Below, in pieces: positions 48,056 to 56,232 of a DNA stretch of 64,000 nucleotides (position 1 is its first letter; each line of letters begins with the position of its first letter). The position numbers were made by a program, and so were the translations under genes. This DNA comes from DASUPK01 sp963804595 (GTDB lineage: Bacteria; Actinomycetota; Thermoleophilia; Solirubrobacterales; 70-9). The stretch spans positions 186,001 to 250,000 of the forward strand of contig CAWDQZ010000017.1 of assembly GCA_963804595.1 (NCBI GenBank), given 5' to 3'. The notes beneath the pieces are model-generated. The model had not been told where the DNA came from. It was given only the letters and a program-made list of their open reading frames with translations, and ran no database searches.

Positions 48056-48134
48056 AATGCTGGGCGCCGAAACTCGACCGATGTCCAGCCGCTGAGGGCG
48101 CGCATGCAGCGGGCGCTGCTCTCACAATCCTCTT

Positions 48135-48905
48135 ATGCAACCGCGACAGCATGAGGCCGTGCGAATACTGGTCGTCGACGATGAGCCCCAGCTCCGCAGG
48201 GCGCTCGAGCGCGCGCTGAAGCTCGAGGGCTACGAGGTCGAGCTGGCGTCGGACGGGGACGAGGCACTCGGATCGCTCGCATCGCGGCCCACCGACGCGA
48301 TCGTGCTCGACGTTCTGATGCCGAAGCGCGATGGACTCGAGGTCGCGCGGGAACTGCGCGCGCGGGGCGACCGCACACCGATTCTGATGCTGACCGCTCG
48401 AGACGCGGTCCAGGACCGAGTCGACGGACTGGATGCCGGAGCGGACGACTACGTCGTCAAGCCCTTCGCCCTGGAGGAACTGCTCGCCCGGGTGCGGGCC
48501 CTGCTGCGACGCACGAACGGCGAAGCGGGCGAGCGGCTGGTGTATGCCGATCTGACGCTCGATCCGGCCACCCGTGAGGTCGAGCGCGGCGGTCGGCAGG
48601 TCCAGCTGACCAAGACCGAGTTCGCCCTGCTCGAGCACCTGATGCGGCACCCGCGCCTGGTGTTGACCAGGTCGCAGCTCTTCGAGGCAGTCTGGGGCTA
48701 CGACTTCGGTCCGCGCTCGAACTCGCTCGAGGTCTACATCGGCTACCTGCGCCGCAAGACCGAGGAGGGCGGCGAGCCGCGGCTGATCCAGACGGTCCGC
48801 GGGGTCGGATACTCCCTTCGTGAAACGGGTCGCTCCTCCGACGCTAAACGGGTCGCTGCCAAGGGCAGCGCCCCCGCGTCATCGGAGCGCCCCCGCACCA
48901 GGTGA
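48135..48905 (+). CDS. OmpR/PhoB-type response regulator
   Basis: A 256-residue response regulator: receiver domain (RILVVDDEPQLRRALERALK; phospho-acceptor Asp59 in AIVLDVLMPKRDG; Lys in DYVVKPFALEELLARV) and C-terminal winged helix (LVLTRSQLFEAVWGYDFGPR, SNSLEVYIGYLRRKTEEGGE, LIQTVRGVGYSLRE). MprA/TcrA-like. A Ser/Pro/Arg-rich tail follows. GTG 48159 is an alternative start right before RILVVDDE. The stop overlaps the kinase start (GTGA), so response regulator and kinase are made together. Confidence 0.95.
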   Translation: MQPRQHEAVRILVVDDEPQLRRALERALKLEGYEVELASDGDEALGSLASRPTDAIVLDVLMPKRDGLEVARELRARGDRTPILMLTARDAVQDRVDGLDAGADDYVVKPFALEELLARVRALLRRTNGEAGERLVYADLTLDPATREVERGGRQVQLTKTEFALLEHLMRHPRLVLTRSQLFEAVWGYDFGPRSNSLEVYIGYLRRKTEEGGEPRLIQTVRGVGYSLRETGRSSDAKRVAAKGSAPASSERPRTR

Positions 48906-50311
48906 GCCTGCGCCGGCGGCTCGCGCTGCTCTCGGGCTTGGCCGTGGCTCTCACGGTGCTGCTGGCCTCGGTCCTCGTCTACACGCTGGTTCGCGACCGG
49001 CTGCGAGGGGACATCGACCACGACCTCCGGCAGCAGGCCGAACGCGTCACCCAGCGGTTCCAGGCCGGGCCACCACCCGGGCCCCCCGTGGCGGTGGCTC
49101 CGCCCCCCCAGACGACTGGGAGGGGCGCCGAGCAGGGGGAGCAGTACGCGCTGACGCTGCCGCCGCCCGAGCCGGGAGGGCCCGAGGCGCTGGCGCAGCT
49201 GATCTCCCCCAGTGGCGCGGTCGTCACCGGGCCGAGCTCCTCCCTCCAGATCCCGGTCTCCGGGGCCGACCGGCAGCTCGCGGCAAACGGCGGGCAGGCG
49301 AAGTTCGAGGACGTCCGAGCCGGTGACAGCGACCTGCGGGTCCTGACCGAGCCCCTGTCCGAAGGGACGGCGGTCCAGGTGGCCCGCTCGCTCGAGGACA
49401 CGAACCACACCCTCAACACCCTGATCATCATCCTCGCCGCCGTGAGCGCCGGAGGCATTGCGCTCGCCGCCGCGCTCGGACCGGTCGTCGCCCGGGCCGC
49501 GCTCGCGCCCGCGGGTGAGGTCTCGGCCACGGCTGAGGAGGTGGCACGGACCCACGACCTCACCCATCGAATCGAGGTCCGCGGCGACGACGAGCTCGGC
49601 CGCCTGGCCGCCAGCTTCAACGAGATGCTGGCCGCACTCGAGCGCTCCGAGGCCGCCCAGCGGCGGCTGGTCGCGGACGCCTCGCACGAGCTGCGCACCC
49701 CCCTCGCCACGCTGCGAACCAACATCGAGACGCTCGGACGAGCCGACGGCCTCGATCCGGAGGAGCGGCGGCGGCTGGTCGCGGACGTCACCGAGGAGCT
49801 CGAGGAGATGACGGATCTGATCGGGGATGTCGTCGAGCTGGCGCGCGCGCCGGGGCAGGATGCGATCGCGCGGCAGGACGTCGCCCTCGACGAGCTCACC
49901 CGGGACGCGATCGAGCGGGCCAAGCGCCGGGCGCGCGGGATCGGCTTCGACCAGCGGCTCGACCCCTCGCTGGTCCACATCGACCCGCAGCGGGTCGGCC
50001 GGGCGATCTCGAACATGCTGGACAACGCCATCAAGTGGAGCCCGCCGGGCAGTCGGGTCGAGGTGGAAGTGCGGGAGGGCCGGGTCACCGTCCGCGACCA
50101 CGGGCCGGGATTCCCGGACGGCGACCTCGACAGGGTCTTCGACCGCTTCTGGCGCGCCGATGACGCGCGCGGCAAGCCCGGCTCGGGCCTCGGGCTGGCA
50201 ATCGTCCAACGGGTCGCCGAGGAGCACGACGGCAGAGCGAGCGCCTCGAATGCGTCCGAAGGCGGCGCGGTCGTCAGCCTCGAGCTGCCTGAGCTGCCCG
50301 ACGAGACCTGA
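48902..50311 (+). CDS. MprB-like sensor histidine kinase
   Basis: A 469-residue membrane kinase: helix 1 (RLALLSGLAVALTVLLASVL), a ~150-residue extracytoplasmic sensor with Pro-rich stretches, helix 2 (LNTLIIILAAVSAGGIALAA), HAMP (APAGEVSATAEEVARTHDLT), then DHp with His262 in VADASHELRTPLATLRTNIE and the ATPase domain (N-box ISNMLDNAIKWSPPGS, G1 VRDHGPGFPDGD, G2 KPGSGLGLAIVQRV). All catalytic elements are intact. The stimulus is unknown; MprB homologues respond to envelope stress. GTG start overlapping the response-regulator stop. Confidence 0.95.
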   Translation: MSLRRRLALLSGLAVALTVLLASVLVYTLVRDRLRGDIDHDLRQQAERVTQRFQAGPPPGPPVAVAPPPQTTGRGAEQGEQYALTLPPPEPGGPEALAQLISPSGAVVTGPSSSLQIPVSGADRQLAANGGQAKFEDVRAGDSDLRVLTEPLSEGTAVQVARSLEDTNHTLNTLIIILAAVSAGGIALAAALGPVVARAALAPAGEVSATAEEVARTHDLTHRIEVRGDDELGRLAASFNEMLAALERSEAAQRRLVADASHELRTPLATLRTNIETLGRADGLDPEERRRLVADVTEELEEMTDLIGDVVELARAPGQDAIARQDVALDELTRDAIERAKRRARGIGFDQRLDPSLVHIDPQRVGRAISNMLDNAIKWSPPGSRVEVEVREGRVTVRDHGPGFPDGDLDRVFDRFWRADDARGKPGSGLGLAIVQRVAEEHDGRASASNASEGGAVVSLELPELPDET

Positions 50312-51407
50312 GCGCGAGCTCGAGCTCGAAGCGGTCGTCAGGATCGTCCAGCCGATCGCCGAGGAGCTCGCGCAGGCGCGTGAGGCGATAGCGGACCGTC
50401 TGCGGGTGCAGGTGCAGGGCGCGCGCCATCGCCGCGGCGTTGCCGCCGTGCTGGACGAAAGCCAGGGCGGTCTCCTCCATCCGCCCCCGCCCCGCCGGAG
50501 TCAGCTCGGCGAGCGGCGCGAGCCGGCTCACGGCGAGGCGCTCTGCCAGGCCCCCGGACTCGAAGATCAGCAACTCGGCGAGGTGGTCCTCCGCGGCGAG
50601 CGGGGAGGTCCCGTCGATCGCCCCGGCCTCGGCGGCGCGCAGGGCGGCCTTTGCGAGAGCCCAGGAGGAGCCGAGCTCCGCGCGAGGGACGGCCGGGCCG
50701 AGGGCTGCGGTGATCGACTCGGTCGCCCGGCGCAGCTCAGCGCTCTGCCTCGCGGCGCCTGCGATCAGGGCGCACCCGACCCCCTCCAGCGAGCCCACGA
50801 GCGCGTCGGCCGAGAGGCGCCGGGCGACCCCGGCCAGATCGGCCTCCGCGATCGCCAGCGGGGCGGCGCTCCGCGGAAGCCTCCAGCCCGCGGCCTGCGC
50901 CGCGGCACGCAGCTCGGGCTCCTCGGCGGGCGGATCCCGAAGCAACAGGGCGAGGAGCTCGCGGCGGCGGCGCTGGCGCTCGCCTTCCTGCTCCCGCTGC
51001 GCCCGGGCATAGCCCTCGACCGAGTCGGCTGAGAGCTCGTCGATGTAGGCGAAGATCGCCTCGGCCAGGACCGCGAGCTGATCGGGGTCGGCGCGATGAC
51101 GGCGCGCGGCGGCGGAGATGCGTCGCCAGGCCACCCGAGCCCCGATCCGATAGGCGGACTGCAGCGAATCCAGCGTGCGGCCCTGACTGAGCTCCCCCCT
51201 CCCGAGGGCCACGTAGACGTCGCGGCCCGGCTCGCGGCCGGCGTCAGGGTCGCGAATCAGGGCGACGAACTGGCGCAGCGCCTCACTGACCCCAGTGCGG
51301 ATGCCGGAGCCGAACGCACCCTCGAGCGGCCGCGCGTACTCGGGCACCTCCCGGGCGATCGTCTCCAAGATCTCCTCGGTGGCGGCCGGGAGCTCCGGCT
51401 CGATCAC
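50274..51407 (-). CDS. PucR-type helix-turn-helix regulator
   Basis: A 377-residue transcription factor with a helical N-terminal domain (IEPELPAATEEILETIAREV, PEYARPLEGAFGSGIRTGVS), a middle GGDEF-like/CdaR region and a C-terminal HTH_30 (AFVQHGGNAAAMARALHLHP, QTVRYRLTRLRELLGDRLDD). This order is typical of actinobacterial PucR/CdaR proteins. GTG 51407 is the only canonical start; conserved-looking residues (DWGAEPWRALPPELAG) precede it in frame without a start codon, so the true start may be non-standard. It overlaps the 3' end of the convergent kinase gene by 38 bases. Confidence 0.85.
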   Translation of the reverse strand: MIEPELPAATEEILETIAREVPEYARPLEGAFGSGIRTGVSEALRQFVALIRDPDAGREPGRDVYVALGRGELSQGRTLDSLQSAYRIGARVAWRRISAAARRHRADPDQLAVLAEAIFAYIDELSADSVEGYARAQREQEGERQRRRRELLALLLRDPPAEEPELRAAAQAAGWRLPRSAAPLAIAEADLAGVARRLSADALVGSLEGVGCALIAGAARQSAELRRATESITAALGPAVPRAELGSSWALAKAALRAAEAGAIDGTSPLAAEDHLAELLIFESGGLAERLAVSRLAPLAELTPAGRGRMEETALAFVQHGGNAAAMARALHLHPQTVRYRLTRLRELLGDRLDDPDDRFELELALRSRRAAQAARG

Positions 51408-51487
51408 CCCCGCCAGCTCCGGGGGGAGCGCCCGCCAGGGCTCGGCGCCCCAGTCTTTTGTGACCTGAGTGATAAGAAATCCGCCTC

Positions 51488-51511
51488 GGAGTTGGCAATC
51501 AGACTAACTCC
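51488..51511. promoter_or_regulatory. candidate operator upstream of the desaturase
   Basis: GGAGTT (51488-51493) and AACTCC (51506-51511) form a perfect 6+6 inverted repeat. The right arm sits about 17 bases before the -10 TAGCCT, i.e. at the -35 position. Confidence 0.45.
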
Positions 51512-51528
51512 TGTGAAGAAGTCGTGCG

Positions 51529-51534
51529 TAGCCT
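51529..51534 (+). promoter_or_regulatory. leaderless -10 hexamer TAGCCT
   Basis: TAGCCT ends six bases before ATG 51541. Confidence 0.6.
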
Positions 51535-51540
51535 GGACGC

Positions 51541-52482
51541 ATGACTGACGAAATCACCCACGAGATGACCCGCGCCACCAAGCTCGCCAACCTCGGCGCA
51601 ATGGTGGTGCCCTTCTGCGCCACCCTCGCCGCGATCCTCCTCTTCTGGAACCAGGTGGTGAGCGTCACCGACCTGGCGATCCTGGCCGTCATGTACCTGA
51701 TCACGGCGGGCGGAATCACGGTCGGCTACCACCGCATGCTCACCCATCGCTCCTTCCGTACCCACAAGGCGACCGAGTACCTCTTCGCCGCGCTCGGCAC
51801 GATGGCGGTCCAGGGATCGGTGATCGCCTGGGTGGCCGACCACCGCAAGCACCACGCCCACACCGACGTCGAGGGAGACCCGCACAGCCCGCACGTCGGT
51901 CACGGCGACGGCATCGGCGGCGTGCTCCATGGCCTCTGGCACGCGCACACCGGCTGGCTGCTCTCGGAGCACGGCCGGGCCGACTGGAAGAAGTACGCGC
52001 CGGATCTCTGCGAGGACCCCGGCATGCGCACGGTCAACAGGGCGTTCATCCCGTTGGTCCTGACCGGCCTCGCGATCCCCGCGCTCGTCGGCTACCTGCT
52101 CACCGGCACGCTTCTGGGAGCGGCCACCGGCCTGCTCTGGGGTGGACTGGTCCGGGTGTTCTTCGTCCACCACGTGACCTGGAGCGTCAACTCGATCTGC
52201 CATTTCATGGGCACGCGGCGATTCGAAGTCGACGATCACTCCACCAATGTCTTCTGGCTCGCCCTGCCCTCCCTCGGCGAGTCCTGGCACCACAACCACC
52301 ACGCCTTCCCCCGCTCGGCGGTGCACGGGCTGCGCCGCTGGGAGCTCGACCCCTCCGCGCTGCTGATCGGCGGGATGGAGCGGGTGGGGCTCGCCTGGAA
52401 CGTGGTCCGCATCGCCCCGGAGCGCCAGGAGGCGAAGGTCTCCTCAGCTGCCCCGGCGAGCGAAGTTCAAGCCACTTCTTAG
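51541..52482 (+). CDS. membrane acyl-CoA/acyl-lipid delta-9-type desaturase
   Basis: A 313-residue integral di-iron desaturase. The three histidine boxes are intact: HRMLTH (64-69), HRKHH (101-105) and HHNHH (250-254), and a further His follows TGWLLSEHGR. Four hydrophobic helices (for example MVVPFCATLAAILLFWNQVV, ALVGYLLTGTLLGAATGLLW) embed it. It should introduce a cis double bond in saturated acyl chains with O2 and an electron donor, adjusting membrane fluidity. It sits downstream of an inverted repeat and diverges from the PucR-type gene. Confidence 0.93.
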   Translation: MTDEITHEMTRATKLANLGAMVVPFCATLAAILLFWNQVVSVTDLAILAVMYLITAGGITVGYHRMLTHRSFRTHKATEYLFAALGTMAVQGSVIAWVADHRKHHAHTDVEGDPHSPHVGHGDGIGGVLHGLWHAHTGWLLSEHGRADWKKYAPDLCEDPGMRTVNRAFIPLVLTGLAIPALVGYLLTGTLLGAATGLLWGGLVRVFFVHHVTWSVNSICHFMGTRRFEVDDHSTNVFWLALPSLGESWHHNHHAFPRSAVHGLRRWELDPSALLIGGMERVGLAWNVVRIAPERQEAKVSSAAPASEVQATS

Positions 52483-52566
52483 CTCGATCTCAGGCTCCTC
52501 TCAGCCGGCACTGGCTTGATGGTCGGCGAGCCCGGCGCGACCGGGACCCATCAGAAGGAGCCAGTG

Positions 52567-53105
52567 ATGAAGAAGAAACCAGGCATCACGATCCGCTTCG
52601 GGCCGCTCGGCCTCTCGCTGCTCGCGGCGGGGATCACCGCGATCGGTGTGGCCGCGGTCTCGCTCGCCGAAGCGGCAGCGGCAGCGGAAACGCGAGCAAC
52701 GGCAGCGGGTCGCAGACATTCCAGATGCCGGCCCCGCCGGGCGGCGCGGCCGGCGCGGCGGTCATGGATGACAACCTCTCCAGCGAGGACCGGCAGAAGC
52801 TGGAGGACTTCCGGAAGTGCATGGAGGACAACGGCGCTCCGGCTCCGCCAGATCCCGGGAAGATCGATCCGAGCAATGGCCCGCCGCAGCCGCCGAGCGC
52901 GGCCGATAGGGAGAAGCTCCAGAAGGCCTTCGAGGCCTGCAAGAGCAAGCTGCCCGAGAAGCTCCGCGACGCCGGACCGCCCGGGATCGGCAGGTTCCAC
53001 TGCGGTCCACCCCCCGGCGCTCCTCCCGCTCAGGGCCAGGAGCAGGGAAGGAACCAGGACCAGAGCAACCAGTCGGGCACGCAATCGAGCGGCTCTGCCT
53101 CGTAG
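52567..53105 (+). pseudogene. secreted Pro/Gln-rich protein gene with frameshift at a repeat tract
   Basis: ATG 52567 (AAGGAG upstream) begins KKKPGITIRFGPLGLSLLAA, GITAIGVAAVSLAE, a signal peptide. At 52665-52690 the sequence contains tandem gcggca/agcggc units. The start frame then becomes AAAAAETRATAAGRRHSRCR, while the frame leading to the normal stop at 53105 reads SGSGSGNASNGSGSQTFQMP, then LSSEDRQKLEDFRKCMEDNG, AADREKLQKAFEACKSKLPE, and a Gln/Ser tail. A one-base slip in the tract therefore separates the signal from the mature part. Two strong hairpins follow. Mature domain family unknown; three cysteines. Confidence 0.65.
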
Positions 53106-53172
53106 GTCCAACAAGACTCGTCCACAGACAGACGGCGCCGATTGGCGCGGCGCCTCATATCCATCCCCCCAA

Positions 53173-53199
53173 CGAGCGGCCCCCACCCGGGGCCGCTCG
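53173..53199 (+). terminator. 11-bp hairpin
   Basis: CGAGCGGCCCC (53173-53183) and GGGGCCGCTCG (53189-53199) with loop CACCC, 67 bases after the 52567-53105 stop. No T-run. Confidence 0.55.
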
Positions 53200-53206
53200 C
53201 CGTTTC

Positions 53207-53232
53207 AGCGGCGGGTCAGAACCGCCGCTTTT
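53207..53232 (+). terminator. intrinsic terminator-like hairpin
   Basis: AGCGGCGG (53207-53214), loop, CCGCCGCT (53222-53229), followed by TTT, so polarity fits the plus-strand gene; the convergent epoxide hydrolase ends at 53278. Confidence 0.55.
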
Positions 53233-53277
53233 CGCCCAGTGCAGCGGTTTCGCTTGCGCCTCGCACGGCGCGCGCCA

Positions 53278-54228
53278 TCAGCCCCCGAAAAACTCGATGA
53301 GAAGCTGATTGACGCGCTCCGCCTCGTCGTGATGGACCCAATGCGATGCGTCGGCCAAGCGCTCCACGCGGTCGAGGTTGGGCACGTCGTCGCGGTCCGG
53401 CTCGGCGAGGTCGGAGCCGAGGTAGGAGTCGCGCTCTCCCCAGATGACCAGTGTCGGCGCCGAAATCGGGCGCAACTTTGCTGCGGCCTCCTTCTGGGAC
53501 TGTCTTACCGAGGCGCGGTAATAGTTGATCATCCCGGCTGCTGCCCCTGGCTGCGACCACGCCTCGACGTAGTGTTCGATTTCCTGCGGCGTGTAAGGCG
53601 GGTTCGCGTCACTCAGAAAGTGTCGGAAGAAATGCCAGTTTCTGGCGTGCACCACATCCTCGGGCAGTCCAGGTACCGCAAAGAAGAAGAAGTACCAGGA
53701 CTTCCTGAGCTGGTTCGGGTTGTGGAGTCCCTCCGAGAGCCGCCGCGGATGGGCTGCATTGAGGATGGCGAGTCGGTCGACCACCTCGGGGTGGTTCATC
53801 GCAGTGGTCCAGGCGATGGATCCGCCCCAGTCGTGACCGACCATGAGCGCGGACTCGGCACCGAGTTCTCCGATGAGGCCGCGAATGTCGGCGGCGAGCA
53901 GGTCGACGGCGTACGCCTCGAAGCCCTCAGGCTTCGATGACAGGTTGTAGCCACGCGTGTCGGGGGCGACGACTCGAAAGCCCGCCGCTGCGAGCGCCGC
54001 GATCTGCAGCCGCCAGCCGTACCAGAACTCCGGGAAGCCGTGCAGGAGAACGATCAGCGGCCCCTCACCCGCCTCCACGTAATGCAACCGCACGTCGCCG
54101 ACCTCGGCGTAGCCCTCCTGAAGCTCGATCTGCCCGTCGGCCGCCAGGCCATTGAACGTGTCGGCGGAGCCCGCTGGGACCTTCGACGCCTCGGAGGGGG
54201 AGCCGGAACTTTCTGCAGGAGCTGTCAT
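53278..54228 (-). CDS. epoxide hydrolase-like alpha/beta hydrolase
   Basis: A 316-residue hydrolase with Asp nucleophile: LLHGFPEFWYGWRLQIAALA, PDTRGYNLSSKPEGF, nucleophile elbow MVGHDWGGSIAWTTAM (Asp in GHDWGG), cap Tyr residues (WYFFFFAVPGLPEDVVHARN; AAGMINYYRAS), acid in LVIWGERDSYLG and His in ASHWVHHDEAERV. This is the soluble epoxide hydrolase/haloalkane-dehalogenase pattern; the cap tyrosines favour epoxide hydrolase. ATG 54228 has AAAGGAGATC upstream. Bases 54229-54405 upstream show nothing identifiable. Confidence 0.9.
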   Translation of the reverse strand: MTAPAESSGSPSEASKVPAGSADTFNGLAADGQIELQEGYAEVGDVRLHYVEAGEGPLIVLLHGFPEFWYGWRLQIAALAAAGFRVVAPDTRGYNLSSKPEGFEAYAVDLLAADIRGLIGELGAESALMVGHDWGGSIAWTTAMNHPEVVDRLAILNAAHPRRLSEGLHNPNQLRKSWYFFFFAVPGLPEDVVHARNWHFFRHFLSDANPPYTPQEIEHYVEAWSQPGAAAGMINYYRASVRQSQKEAAAKLRPISAPTLVIWGERDSYLGSDLAEPDRDDVPNLDRVERLADASHWVHHDEAERVNQLLIEFFGG

Positions 54229-54405
54229 GGCGATCTCCTTTGCACGGAGGGGATAGCGAGGCTGAAAGCCTGATGCTTCGACACCCGATGTCGCACCCGT
54301 CAAACACACTAGTCCGAACCCTGGTATCGACGCTCGCTAAGCGGCGGTCGGACGGCGCTTAGGACCACACTTCGGCCCTCCCGGCACCCGGCACTTCGGA
54401 TGAAG

Positions 54406-54807
54406 CTAGTCAGCCCACCAGTCCCGCTGGCCCTCGACGTCTTCGCGGGGAGCCTCGCCGAGGTTGGGTGCGCCGATGACGAGGATCTCGAGGCCCTCCT
54501 GCCCGGCCTCGTAGCCTCGCCACGTACCGGGCGGGACGCGCACCACGTCCCACTCCTTGAGCTCGACGATCTCGTCGTCGAGCTTCATGCGCCCGCTCCC
54601 GCGCACGACCACGTACACCTCCTCCTGCTTCTTGTGCGTGTGGCCGTACGGAAAGCGATAGCCGGGTGGCACGCGCTGGTAGCCCAGGCCGGATTGCTCG
54701 AGCTCGAGCGCCTCGGTCGCCAAGCGGAACTCCAGGTCCGGCGCCCCGTCGAAGTTGGACCCGACGTCCGGCAGGTCCTCCTTGAGGTTCCTGAGCGTGA
54801 ACGGCAC
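54406..54807 (-). CDS. cupin-domain protein
   Basis: A 133-residue single-domain cupin: RVPPGYRFPYGHTHKKQEEV (metal motif 1: G-x-H-x-H ... E), YVVVRGSGRMKLDDEIVELK and EWDVVRVPPGTWRGYEAGQE, LEILVIGAPN (motif 2, in which the usual His is replaced by Trp in PPGTWRGYE). It may bind metal weakly or serve in sugar or hydroxy-acid metabolism. GTG 54807 has TAGGAT seven bases upstream and no Shine-Dalgarno. Confidence 0.85.
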   Translation of the reverse strand: MPFTLRNLKEDLPDVGSNFDGAPDLEFRLATEALELEQSGLGYQRVPPGYRFPYGHTHKKQEEVYVVVRGSGRMKLDDEIVELKEWDVVRVPPGTWRGYEAGQEGLEILVIGAPNLGEAPREDVEGQRDWWAD

Positions 54808-54814
54808 AGCCGCA

Positions 54815-54820
54815 ATCCTA
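54815..54820 (-). promoter_or_regulatory. leaderless -10 hexamer TAGGAT
   Basis: On the minus strand TAGGAT ends seven bases before GTG 54807. Confidence 0.55.
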
Positions 54821-54871
54821 CGGTGGCGATCCGACCATAAGCCCGGGTGATTTCGCGGCGCGCCGGCGGAG

Positions 54872-55657
54872 CTAGCCCAGCGCGGCGAGCTCGTCGTCGC
54901 TGAGCTCGATCTCGAGCGCGCCGAGGTTCTCGCGCAGGTGCTCGATCGAAAGCGTGCCCGGGATCGGGAGCGTGACGGGCGAACGGTGGAGCAGCCAGGC
55001 GAGGGCGATCTGCGACGGGGTGGCGTCGTGGTACTCGGCGATCTGCCCGAGGGCCGGCGGCCCCCCGCCCTTGAGCGGGTAGTACGGAACGAACACGATG
55101 CCGTTCTCCTCGCAGTAGTCGACCACGTCGTCGTACCGCCGGTCGGCGACGTTGTAGTGGTTCTGCACCGCCGCGATCGGGACGACCCGGCGGGCCGCCT
55201 CGATCTGGTCGACGTCGACGGCCGAGATCCCGACCTCACGGATCCTGCCCGAGTCGCGGTACTCGGCGATCGCCCCCAGGCTCGTCTCCAGCGGCGTCTC
55301 CGGATGCACGCGGTGCAGGTAGTAGAGATCGATCGCCTCCGTGCGGAGGCTCTCCAGGCTCTGGTCGATCTGTGCGCGGAGCGAGTCCGGGTCGCCCCGG
55401 CCGCTGTAGCCGCCCTTGGTTGCGACGGCCAGGCCATCGGGCTTGGGCGCGAGCGCCGAGCCGATCGCGTGCTCGCTGTCGCCGCCCGAGTAGACGTGCG
55501 CGGTGTCGATGTGACCGAGTCCCGCGTCGACCGCCTCGCGCAGGAAGGCGTGGTTCTCGGGCGTCGAGGTCAGCCGGTTCGTGCCGAGGCCGATCCGAGC
55601 GACCTCGATGCCGGCGATGGTCAGCGTCCGGGATGCCGCTGAGCGCTGCGTCGCCAT
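54872..55657 (-). CDS. aldo/keto reductase
   Basis: A 261-residue NADPH-dependent aldo/keto reductase TIM barrel. Tetrad: Asp and Tyr in GLGHIDTAHVYSGGDSEHAI, Lys in LAVATKGGYSG, His in YYLHRVHPETPLETSLGA. Cofactor-binding end: LPIPGTLSIEHLRENLGALE. Compared with ~320-residue members it is short. It reduces carbonyls to alcohols; the substrate is unknown. ATG 55657 lies six bases after TAGTCT on the minus strand. Confidence 0.92.
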   Translation of the reverse strand: MATQRSAASRTLTIAGIEVARIGLGTNRLTSTPENHAFLREAVDAGLGHIDTAHVYSGGDSEHAIGSALAPKPDGLAVATKGGYSGRGDPDSLRAQIDQSLESLRTEAIDLYYLHRVHPETPLETSLGAIAEYRDSGRIREVGISAVDVDQIEAARRVVPIAAVQNHYNVADRRYDDVVDYCEENGIVFVPYYPLKGGGPPALGQIAEYHDATPSQIALAWLLHRSPVTLPIPGTLSIEHLRENLGALEIELSDDELAALG

Positions 55658-55663
55658 GTCCCG

Positions 55664-55669
55664 AGACTA
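55664..55669 (-). promoter_or_regulatory. leaderless -10 hexamer TAGTCT
   Basis: On the minus strand TAGTCT ends six bases before ATG 55657. Confidence 0.6.
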
Positions 55670-55678
55670 GCCGGGCGC

Positions 55679-56140
55679 CTACGCCGGCAGACCAACCGAT
55701 TCGAGTGCCGCCGAGATGTCGGAGTAGACGGTGAAGCTCGCCACTTTCCGGTCGCGCTGCTCGAGCACGTGTGCCAGCGGCACGTCCAGCTCACCGGCAT
55801 CCTCCTTCTGGGTGATCTGGAGGCGACCAAGCACGACCCAGCGCCCGTCGCGGGCGGCGCGCAGACCCTCGGGCTGGAAGCGGTCGGCCTCGAACAGGTC
55901 CTCGATGTCGGCCCGCCACCTCCTGTAGCCGCGCATTCCCTTGTACGTCTTGTCGTCGATGAAGACCGTCTCCATCCGAATCTGGAAGTCCGGGTGCAGC
56001 AGAGCCTCAAGTCCCTCGCCCCCGCGGTCGAATTCATCGTAGATGCGCCTCACAGCCTCCAGGGCAGAGCCGGTATCGGCTTCCTCCATCGCCGCATTGA
56101 ACTGGCGCTCGAGCGTCTCGACGTCGTGCTGGTCATACAT
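55679..56140 (-). CDS. SnoaL/NTF2-like protein
   Basis: A 153-residue NTF2-fold protein: DVETLERQFNAAMEEADTGS, ALEAVRRIYDEFDRGGEGLE, ALLHPDFQIRMETVFIDDKT, YKGMRGYRRWRADIEDLFEA and VPLAHVLEQRDRKVASFTVY. Family members act as ketosteroid isomerase-like enzymes or ligand binders; no catalytic pair can be named. Sits upstream of the aldo/keto reductase on the same strand but the latter has its own promoter. Confidence 0.82.
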   Translation of the reverse strand: MYDQHDVETLERQFNAAMEEADTGSALEAVRRIYDEFDRGGEGLEALLHPDFQIRMETVFIDDKTYKGMRGYRRWRADIEDLFEADRFQPEGLRAARDGRWVVLGRLQITQKEDAGELDVPLAHVLEQRDRKVASFTVYSDISAALESVGLPA

Positions 56141-56232
56141 CTGACGGTTTCCAGTATCTCCCCAGTAGTTCGGCTTCGGCTCGGCTGCGCCTGGGGCAAG
56201 CTATCGGAGCCACCGAGGAAGGAACCTCCTGC

